Source: Rhodobacteraceae bacterium SB2
GTDB lineage: Bacteria; Pseudomonadota; Alphaproteobacteria; Rhodobacterales; Rhodobacteraceae
NCBI GenBank assembly: GCA_001642945.1
Contig: LGRT01000010.1
Span: 35,129 to 99,128 of the forward strand
Direction of reading: 5' to 3'
DNA: 64,000 nucleotides
The notes below the pieces were generated by a model. The model ran no database searches and was not told where the DNA came from. It saw nothing but the letters and a program-made list of their open reading frames with translations. The first letter of the stretch is position 1, and each line of letters opens with the position of its first letter. Below, in pieces: positions 57,789 to 64,000 of this stretch. The translations under genes were made by a program, and so were the position numbers.

Positions 57789-58958
57789 ATGACGTCTCAG
57801 AGATTATCGCCTTTTGATATTATGTGCCATTTGGTTGCCTTTCCAACAGTAAGCAAAGACAGTAATCTACCCCTGATTGACTGGGTTGAAACATATTTAA
57901 AAAGCCATCACATCACCCCCCATCGATGCTATAATGGCGAAAAGGACAAAGCTGCCCTTTTTGCGCATGTCGGGCCTGAAACCGCGGGTGGGGTTGTGTT
58001 ATCAGGACATAGCGATGTGGTGCCCGTTGCGGGGCAGCTTTGGGAACAAGATCCTTGGACGGTGCTGAAGAAAGACAACCGATATTACGGGCGTGGCACC
58101 TGTGATATGAAAGGATTTGTGGCCTTGGCGATTTGGGCACTTGTCGAGGCGCGCTATGCAGACTTGCAAAAACCTTTGCAGCTTGCGCTCAGCTATGATG
58201 AAGAAGTTGGCTGTTTGGGCGCCCCTTCAATGATTGAGGCGATGCGCGCAAGCCTACCCTTTGCCGAGCGGGTGATCGTTGGAGAACCTTCGATGATGCA
58301 AACGGTCACGGGGCATAAGGGCGGGATCGGGTTTGAAACGCATGTAAGCGGGTTTGAAGTACATTCTTCTTTGATTGATCAAGGCGTTAGCGCAATTATG
58401 TCGGGGGCGAAGCTGATCGATTGGGCAAATGATGTGAATTCTGAGAATAGGGCCAAATCTGCCAGCGAAATCGCTCTGATGTTTGATCCCCCCTATACCA
58501 CAGCCCATGTGGGAATGATTTCGGGGGGAACCGCGCATAATATTACTGCGAAGGATTGTTGGTTTAGCATGGATTTTCGGGTTGTTGCAGATGAACAGGA
58601 AGCGGATTGGACGGCAAAATACAAAGCCGCTGCGCGGGTGCTCGAAGCCGAAATGCAGGCAACGCGCCCCGAAGCGGCGATCAGTTTAAAGCAACGGTTT
58701 TATGTTCCGGCGCTTCGCCCCGAACCGACTGCTTTGGCTGAAACTTTGGCGCGGCAACTCACGGGCGATAATGAAACGCATGTTGTTTCCTATGGCACCG
58801 AGGCGGGGCAATTCCAACAAGCAGGGTATTCTGCGGTCATTTGCGGACCGGGCGATATTGCGCAAGCCCATCAGCCCAACGAATATATCGAGATTGCGCA
58901 ATTTGACAAAGGCCATCAGTTCATGCGGGACCTTTTGAATATGCTGGAAAAAGGATAG
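57789..58958 (+). CDS. argE: Acetylornithine deacetylase-like M20 peptidase
   Basis: A zinc-dependent M20 deacylase of 389 residues. Metal and catalytic motifs are GHSDVVPV, the RGTCDMKGF block, DEEVGCLGA and, at the end, GDIAQAHQPNEY. It matches the ArgE class that hydrolyses N2-acetylornithine. Its start is 3 bases after the ATPase gene and its stop 3 bases before the next M20 gene, so it belongs to the peptide-import operon. A role in deacylating imported N-acyl amino acids is possible alongside, or instead of, arginine synthesis. Confidence 0.9.
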   Translation: MTSQRLSPFDIMCHLVAFPTVSKDSNLPLIDWVETYLKSHHITPHRCYNGEKDKAALFAHVGPETAGGVVLSGHSDVVPVAGQLWEQDPWTVLKKDNRYYGRGTCDMKGFVALAIWALVEARYADLQKPLQLALSYDEEVGCLGAPSMIEAMRASLPFAERVIVGEPSMMQTVTGHKGGIGFETHVSGFEVHSSLIDQGVSAIMSGAKLIDWANDVNSENRAKSASEIALMFDPPYTTAHVGMISGGTAHNITAKDCWFSMDFRVVADEQEADWTAKYKAAARVLEAEMQATRPEAAISLKQRFYVPALRPEPTALAETLARQLTGDNETHVVSYGTEAGQFQQAGYSAVICGPGDIAQAHQPNEYIEIAQFDKGHQFMRDLLNMLEKG

Positions 58959-58961
58959 AAT

Positions 58962-60125
58962 ATGCCCTTTAAAAATGCTGTCGCTGAGTTGCAGCCAGAA
59001 ATCGCAGCTTGGCGCCAAGCGCTTCATTCTGACCCCGAATTGCTGTTTGAAACGCACCGAACAGCAGCGTTTGTCGCGCAAAAGCTGCGCGAGTTTGGGG
59101 TTGATGAGGTTGTCACAGGTTTGGGGCGCACTGGGGTGGTTGGTGTGATCCGCGGTGCCAGACAAACCTCGGGCCGGGTGATAGGGTTGCGCGCGGATAT
59201 GGACGCGCTGCCCATTCAAGAAGAGACGGGCCTTGACTATGCGAGCAAAACCGCAGGCGCTATGCATGCGTGCGGGCATGATGGGCATACGGCGATGTTG
59301 CTGGGGGCTGCAAAATACCTCGCCGAGACGCGGAATTTTGACGGCACTGCAGTGGTGATTTTTCAGCCCGCAGAAGAAGGCGGCGGTGGTGGCCGAGAAA
59401 TGTGTGAAGATGGGTTGATGGAGCGTTTTGGGATCCAACAGGTCTATGGCATGCATAATTGGCCGCAAATGCCGACCGGAGAATTCGCCATTCGCTCTGG
59501 TGCTTTTTTTGCAGCTACGGATATGTTCGAACTGACCATTAAGGGCCGGGGCGGGCATGCGGCTAAGCCCAATATCACGGTGGATCCCACTTTGGTGGCC
59601 AGCCATGTTGTTTTGGCGCTGCAATCCATCGTCAGCCGCAATGCGGATCCGGTTGGGCAACTGGTTGTGTCGGTCACCTCTTTTGAAACATCCTCAACGG
59701 CGTTTAACGTTATTCCACAAGACGTACGGTTGCGCGGCACTGTTCGAAGCTTGGCCGCCCCGCTCCAAGATTTGGCCGAAGAGCGGATTGGCGATATTGC
59801 AAGGGGAACCGCGGCCGCTTTTGGCGCCGAGGCAGAATTGCAATATAAACGCAGCTATCCCGTGATGGCTAATCATGAGGTCGAAACCGAATTTGCAGCC
59901 GATATGGCACGCCGAGTTTCCGGGGATTGCGCTCCGGCCGATTTGGTCATGGGAGGCGAGGATTTTTCGTTCATGCTGAATGAGAGACCAGGGGCCTATA
60001 TCTTGATTGGCAATGGTGACAGCGCGCCGGTGCATCATCCTGAATATAACTTCAATGATGAGGCGATTACAGCCGGATGCAGCTGGTGGGTTGAACTGAT
60101 CGAGCAGGGTATGCCCGCGGTATAA
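58962..60125 (+). CDS. M20 family amidohydrolase, hippurate hydrolase-like
   Basis: A 387-residue M20D aminoacylase. Visible are WRQALHSDPELLFETHRTAAFV, LRADMDALPIQEETGLDY, MHACGHDGHTAMLLGAAK (metal cluster) and QPAEEGGGGGREM, and VMGGEDFSFMLNERPGAYILIGNG in the C-terminal part. The family includes hippurate and N-acyl-amino-acid hydrolases. It is encoded directly after the ArgE-like enzyme, with three bases between. The pair suggests stepwise deacylation or hydrolysis of compounds brought in by the adjacent ABC transporter. Confidence 0.92.
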   Translation: MPFKNAVAELQPEIAAWRQALHSDPELLFETHRTAAFVAQKLREFGVDEVVTGLGRTGVVGVIRGARQTSGRVIGLRADMDALPIQEETGLDYASKTAGAMHACGHDGHTAMLLGAAKYLAETRNFDGTAVVIFQPAEEGGGGGREMCEDGLMERFGIQQVYGMHNWPQMPTGEFAIRSGAFFAATDMFELTIKGRGGHAAKPNITVDPTLVASHVVLALQSIVSRNADPVGQLVVSVTSFETSSTAFNVIPQDVRLRGTVRSLAAPLQDLAEERIGDIARGTAAAFGAEAELQYKRSYPVMANHEVETEFAADMARRVSGDCAPADLVMGGEDFSFMLNERPGAYILIGNGDSAPVHHPEYNFNDEAITAGCSWWVELIEQGMPAV

Positions 60126-60193
60126 GTTTAAATCAGCCTTTTCTTCAAAGACCAAAGGCGCTACCAGCACGAAAGCGCGAAAAAGGATAACGG

Positions 60194-60994
60194 ATGGCCG
60201 TTGCAAATATCGTTTGTATTAAATGGGGTACGCTCTTCGGCCCTGAATATGTGAACCGGCTCTATTCTGGCGTCAGGCGCAATCTTGATGCGGATATTCG
60301 CTTTTTGTGCATGACAGAAAACAGCGCTGGTTTTCATCCTGATATCGAAGTGTTAGACTTGCCGAATGAGCCGTTTTTAGAGCCGATGAATGCGGCATTG
60401 GCTGTTGCCAACCGGCAAGGCGCGATGCGCAAAACCTCTTTGTTCAAGCCGGGGTTAATCCGTGATCTTGAGGGCCCCATTTTAGGTTTCGACCTTGATG
60501 TTGTTGTCACCGGGTCCTTGAATGAAATTTGGCAAATGCCGGCCGATAAAATTGCCATGCGCCATGATTGGATCGAGGCGCGCAAAGGCCGCCCAACCGG
60601 GCATGGCTCGGTTTTTCGATTTGATCCCGCCCGACATGGATATTTATACGAGGATTTGGCGAAAAATCCCTATGCAGAGGTTGAAAAAGCGCGAGGTTCT
60701 GAGCAGCGCTATACCTCTCATAAGGCGATGGATAATGATGATTTTGCCTATATCCCGAATGAGCTTGTTCTGAGCTTCAAACATGATTGTTTGGATCTGC
60801 CGCCGATGAATTACTTGCGCCAGCCCCGTTTGCCGCAAAATGCCCGCGTTGTCTGCTTTCATGGCCGCCCGAAAATGCCCGAAGTTTTGGCAGGATATCG
60901 CGGATCACTGCTGCGCTGGTCTTTGGCATGTGATTGGTTGCAAGAGCATTGGGTTGAGCGCTCTAAAAAAGATTTAGGCGCAGAGTTCGGCTGA
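60194..60994 (+). CDS. Glycosyltransferase-like protein
   Basis: A 266-residue protein resembling nucleotide-sugar-dependent transferases of roughly GT8 type. It starts with ANIVCIKWGTLFGPEYVNRLY and has GFDLDVVVTGSLNEIW, in which FDLDVVVTG is a DxD-type metal/nucleotide-sugar motif. GHGSVFRFDP and VVCFHGRPKMPEVL complete the usual acceptor/diphosphate side. No membrane segment or signal peptide is visible. It follows the M20 gene by about 68 bases; functional linkage to peptide import is unclear. Acceptor and sugar cannot be read. Confidence 0.75.
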   Translation: MAVANIVCIKWGTLFGPEYVNRLYSGVRRNLDADIRFLCMTENSAGFHPDIEVLDLPNEPFLEPMNAALAVANRQGAMRKTSLFKPGLIRDLEGPILGFDLDVVVTGSLNEIWQMPADKIAMRHDWIEARKGRPTGHGSVFRFDPARHGYLYEDLAKNPYAEVEKARGSEQRYTSHKAMDNDDFAYIPNELVLSFKHDCLDLPPMNYLRQPRLPQNARVVCFHGRPKMPEVLAGYRGSLLRWSLACDWLQEHWVERSKKDLGAEFG

Positions 60995-61107
60995 AATTAT
61001 TCTGAGCCATACGGTGAAACAGACCAGTTTCATCACGCATTAATACATCCTCTTGCGCATTGCGAACAAACGCTAAAATATTGTTTCTAATGCTTTAAGT
61101 AAAATTC

Positions 61108-62115
61108 TTATCCGCCAGTATGGCTCATGTGGCGGGTCATCTGTCCGGTGATTTCTTGGCGTGAATAATCAAAATCATGGCCCTTTGGTTTACGCCCTAT
61201 GGCAGAGTGAATGGCGCGAATTAAAGGGCCATTATCGCTAGGATCAGCGCGCAATGGCGCCCTTAGATCCGCGTTATCCTCTTGACCCAAACACATGAAC
61301 AGCTCCCCTGTGCAGGTCAGTCTGACGCGGTTGCAACTTTCACAAAAATTATGCGTTAATGGTGTGATGAATCCAATTCTTTGCCCTGTCTGGCGCAATT
61401 CAACATAGCGGGCTGGTCCTCCGGTGCGCTCGGGCAAGTCGATCAAATCATAGTTTTGCGATAGCTCTTGGCGCAAATCACTCAGCGCCCAATACTGGCC
61501 AACTCTGTCGGTTTCCCCCAAATCTCCCATGGGCATCACTTCGATCCATGTCAGGTCGATATCGCGCTGCGCGCACCACTCCGTGATGCTGAATAATTCT
61601 TCCTGATTAAAGCCTTTCAGCGCCACTGCGTTGATCTTAACGCGCAGTCCGACGCGCTGGGCTGCATCAATTCCGCGCAACACTTGCGGCAACCGCCCCC
61701 AACGGGTGACCTTTGCAAATTTTTCGTCGTTTAACGTATCGAGTGAAACGTTTACGCGCCTGACGCCAGCGCCATAGAGATCTTGTGCAAAGCGCTCTAA
61801 TTGCGAGCCATTGGTTGTAAGCGTCAGCTCTTTTAACGCCCCGCTGTCCAGATGGCGGGACATGGCGTTGAAGAAAGACATGATATTTCTTCGCACCAAA
61901 GGTTCCCCGCCGGTGATGCGCAATTTCTCGACGCCAAGCGCCACAAATGTTGAGCATAAGCGATCTAGCTCTTCCAAGGTAAGCAGCTTTGCCTTGGGCA
62001 GGAATTTCATATTTTCGGACATGCAATAGACGCAGCGAAAATCGCAGCGATCGGTCACCGACACCCGCAGGTAATTTATGGCGCGGGCAAAAGGGTCAAT
62101 TAAGGGCTCTAACAT
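61108..62115 (-). CDS. moaA: GTP 3',8-cyclase MoaA
   Basis: A radical SAM enzyme for the first step of molybdenum cofactor synthesis, making 3',8-cyclo-dihydro-GTP from GTP. The first cluster motif is RCDFRCVYC (CxxxCxxC); the second C-terminal cluster has cysteines in [14 protein letters not shown] and MCLG. The GTP/SAM regions [13 protein letters not shown] and TNGSQL are visible. The protein ends in the double glycine (SHTGG) needed for activity. 335 residues is standard. Other moa genes are not adjacent. Its start at 62115 is not preceded by a strong ribosome-binding site. Confidence 0.97.
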   Translation of the reverse strand: MLEPLIDPFARAINYLRVSVTDRCDFRCVYCMSENMKFLPKAKLLTLEELDRLCSTFVALGVEKLRITGGEPLVRRNIMSFFNAMSRHLDSGALKELTLTTNGSQLERFAQDLYGAGVRRVNVSLDTLNDEKFAKVTRWGRLPQVLRGIDAAQRVGLRVKINAVALKGFNQEELFSITEWCAQRDIDLTWIEVMPMGDLGETDRVGQYWALSDLRQELSQNYDLIDLPERTGGPARYVELRQTGQRIGFITPLTHNFCESCNRVRLTCTGELFMCLGQEDNADLRAPLRADPSDNGPLIRAIHSAIGRKPKGHDFDYSRQEITGQMTRHMSHTGG

Positions 62116-62250
62116 AGACCAACGTTACGCAGTTCGTATGAAGGCCGCAAGTGCGTGAGACTGACGCAAGCTTACTATGGCGTTTGTCGCCTCTTCACTT
62201 ACCAGACAACGCGCGCATCAGACTGCGCTTTGGGGCGCATAAATGTCTGA

Positions 62251-62436
62251 TTACGCAGCGCTCAGCCATTTCAAATTGTCGATAGATCGAACGCTGCTGA
62301 CAATATGCGCGGATGAGAAGGCGCGTAATGTTTGATCTTCAGCATCCTGTGCATTCGAGGCATATACAATCTGATCTGTGGTCTCTTCAAATTGGCAATT
62401 CACAAAAGACACTAAAAAGGGGGATTTTTGCGCCAT
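62251..62436 (-). CDS. Small conserved-looking protein of 61 residues
   Basis: The product starts MAQKSPFLVSFVNCQFEETT and has an IVYASNAQDAED segment and a C-terminal VSSVRSIDNLKWLSAA. A very strong ribosome-binding site, GGAGGAGAAAGAATC, precedes the ATG at 62436. The alternating strand-helix-strand pattern suggests a small alpha/beta domain. I do not recognise a family. It lies upstream of moaA on the same strand, with 135 bases between. Likely a real gene of unknown function. Confidence 0.65.
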   Translation of the reverse strand: MAQKSPFLVSFVNCQFEETTDQIVYASNAQDAEDQTLRAFSSAHIVSSVRSIDNLKWLSAA

Positions 62437-62887
62437 TGATTCTTTCTCCTCCACTAAGCAGGAGGTTCAGGTAAATCTAATTGTGACTCAATCAAATTTA
62501 ATTTTTTCTAACGCTGTTAAAGTTTAGCCAAACCGCAAAGCTGATTTGCTGCTGCGCGTTGCGGGACAAAATGTCTGCTTAATGTCACCTTTGGCCAATG
62601 CCACGTTTGGCATGAACAAGGCGGTTGGGCGATCAGTAATTCAGTCGAAGGCGCCCGTGGTTACAACTGGCCCTTTAATCTTGCACCTCTGAGCCATCCG
62701 CAGCCGATAGAGTGAGGGTGGCGTTATTTTGAAAGCAGAGCGGCAGGTTTTGGCATGTCTTTACCTTTTTCATGGGCAACACTGGGAATGCGCGCGGGGG
62801 CACTGCAGACGCGTTTAAACCGCACAGGGCTGCACGCGTGTTACAACGCGAATAGACGGCTAAATTGAGGCAAATTTTAAGTTTGTT
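62437..62887. other. Intergenic region before the lipoprotein gene
   Basis: About 450 bases with no convincing gene. Frames on either strand lack motifs. An AT-rich stretch at 62480-62525 may hold the leftward promoter of the 61-residue protein. Confidence 0.5.
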
Positions 62888-63766
62888 TTGCTCGCCCAAG
62901 AAAAGGAAACAGTATACCCTAAGCGAGTTTTGAAAAAGTTATTTCCGAAGCTTTTTATGGGTAACATAATGGTAAGCGTTACCGCGATGACCCTCGCCTC
63001 CTGCGGCGGTGGCAGTGGCGGCGCAGCGTTGCCTACCGGCACCAGCCCGCCGGATATAGGCCCCGTTTATGATGATCCCAAGATCCTTGCGCTTGAGAGG
63101 TTTCAAGATGGTGATCAGCTGGTGCTGTTCTCATCAACAGATGGAACACAAACCTATCTGGGCTTGGTGCAGGGGGCTAAATTGGCCACCGCGCTGGGCC
63201 AGCAGCAAGGCTCTGATCTGGTGCCCTCTATGACGCCCGGGCAGCCCGGGCGTTTTAGCGACCAGATAAAATTAACCCTTCACGATGGGGCGTTATTGGA
63301 GCTGGTTCGAAGCGGGGTTCTGTTTGAAAACGGGTTTGCTGCTCAAACCTCTGCATCTCTTGGCACTGCGGGTCGCGGATATTTTGTGGCCGGGTCAACT
63401 GCAACGCGTCTTCCTTCGGGTGTGATGAACTATAAAGGCGATTTGCAGGTTTCGGCTGTTGAAGCGCGAAATCAGGTGCAAAATGGTGTGTTCGAACTGA
63501 ATGTAAATTTTGATGAGCCGCGCAATGCGGGAACATTGGTTGGCCAAACTCGGGATTTTATCATTGCGGCACCGAAAATCAGTTTCGATGCAGATGGGTC
63601 TGGCTACAGAGCCGATACTGCAGCGATCGGGCGGATCGGCGATGAGCACCCGGCCGTGCTTTATGGCCGCTTTTTTGGCGAGCAGGCTTTGGCAACGGGC
63701 GGCGTTGTCTTTTCGGATCAAGAAAAGCCCCAGGGTTACTTTGCGCGATTTGTCGGGAATCGGTAA
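62888..63766 (+). CDS. TbpB-like surface beta-barrel lipoprotein
   Basis: A predicted lipoprotein with a lipobox at TLASC followed by a Gly/Ser-rich tether (GGGSGG). The mature part is beta-rich, and its C-terminal segment [21 protein letters not shown] strongly recalls the barrel motif G-x-FYG-x2-A-x-E-x-GG-x-F of transferrin-binding protein B and related haem- or complement-binding lipoproteins (TbpB_B_D). The start is uncertain: TTG 62888, TTG 62930 or ATG 62957; 62930 would give the most regular lipoprotein signal (M-K-K-L-F-P-K-L-F...). Ligand is unknown, haem or iron uptake being the family precedent. A partner TonB receptor or Slam-type exporter is not in the window. Confidence 0.72.
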   Translation: MLAQEKETVYPKRVLKKLFPKLFMGNIMVSVTAMTLASCGGGSGGAALPTGTSPPDIGPVYDDPKILALERFQDGDQLVLFSSTDGTQTYLGLVQGAKLATALGQQQGSDLVPSMTPGQPGRFSDQIKLTLHDGALLELVRSGVLFENGFAAQTSASLGTAGRGYFVAGSTATRLPSGVMNYKGDLQVSAVEARNQVQNGVFELNVNFDEPRNAGTLVGQTRDFIIAAPKISFDADGSGYRADTAAIGRIGDEHPAVLYGRFFGEQALATGGVVFSDQEKPQGYFARFVGNR

Positions 63767-64000
63767 TCGCTAATCGTTTGGCAAACCAGGCAAGATGAAA
63801 CGGGTTGAAGAAAAGCGGCGTTCTTATTTCATCAAATTCAAATAGTTTGAGGCGTGAATAAAAAGATTTAGTGGGTCCATAACGCAGATAAGCCATATCT
63901 AGTGGGCGTTTCGCGTCGGCTCTGGCTGTCTGGAATTGCTCATCATTCCATGAAAGTAAAAAAAGATATAAATAGTTATCGAAAGGGGGTTGCGGATGTT

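Noticed and set aside
58686..59660. A 324-codon open frame on the minus strand
   Set aside because: It lies entirely antisense to the well-supported M20 genes and its translation is Arg/His/Pro-rich with no family motif, as expected from the opposite strand of a coding region.
62675..62899. A 74-codon minus-strand frame before the lipoprotein gene
   Set aside because: No ribosome-binding site or recognisable composition, and it overlaps the 5' end of the lipoprotein gene.
1..64000. tRNA, rRNA, CRISPR, insertion sequences or prophage
   Set aside because: I looked for conserved T-loop sequences, regularly spaced repeats, transposase or integrase motifs and terminal inverted repeats and found none that could be supported.

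Overview
The window looks like chromosome from a marine alphaproteobacterium of the Rhodobacteraceae (Roseobacter group). Three things point there: a murB-ddl-ftsQ-ftsA-ftsZ-lpxC-bamD-recN cell-division/envelope cluster, an aerobic-type cobS/cobT pair next to a DnaJ-domain gene and bolA, and protein sequences typical of that family. Base composition is moderate, and nearly all genes are densely packed short operons. I see no rRNA, tRNA, CRISPR array, insertion sequence or prophage. The species is not determined.

Layout. 1-9.5 kb: the dcw-type cluster (murB cut by the window edge), ending in recN. 9.5-17 kb: a convergent D-lactate/glycolate-type FAD oxidase; a three-gene leftward operon (RND/MMPL exporter, LolA-like periplasmic protein, outer-membrane barrel protein); a divergent HxlR regulator; and an iodotyrosine-deiodinase-like flavoprotein. 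17-23.6 kb: a methyltransferase, a small ABM-fold protein, a CoA-binding protein, and a hexuronate catabolic set (uxaC, uxuB-like, MFS transporter). 23.7-26.5 kb: a self-contained two-gene flagellin cassette with its own sigma-54-type promoter and terminator. 26.5-28.1 kb: an FKBP-rhodanese fusion, a DUF1330 protein and a 42-residue membrane protein. 28.2-39.3 kb: pepP-like, cobT, cobS, GST, DnaJ-domain, bolA, gatB, pepN. 39.5-46.9 kb: a DUF2256 mini-protein, malate synthase G with glcG, a class-I amidotransferase-like hydrolase, chrA, kynureninase and an SDR. 47.4-52 kb: pntAB and a DUF3422 membrane protein. 52-61 kb: a divergently arranged dipeptide-type ABC transporter with two M20 deacylases and a glycosyltransferase-like protein. 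61-64 kb: moaA, a small conserved-looking protein, and a TbpB-like surface lipoprotein.

Most of the window is ordinary core metabolism. The most unusual part is the flagellin cassette at 23.77-26.50 kb. A TGGCA-N6-TTGCT element precedes an unrecognised protein made of two gapless 91-residue repeats, then a 646-residue flagellin whose roughly 400-residue variable domain carries internal repeats resembling phage structural-protein motifs. No other flagellar gene is in the window. Other points worth attention: a 15-base palindrome shared by two distant promoters (15424 and 39368), the RND/LolA-like/barrel export trio, the FKBP-rhodanese fusion, an IYD-type flavoprotein with an intact E-Y-K substrate motif, and the TbpB-like lipoprotein.
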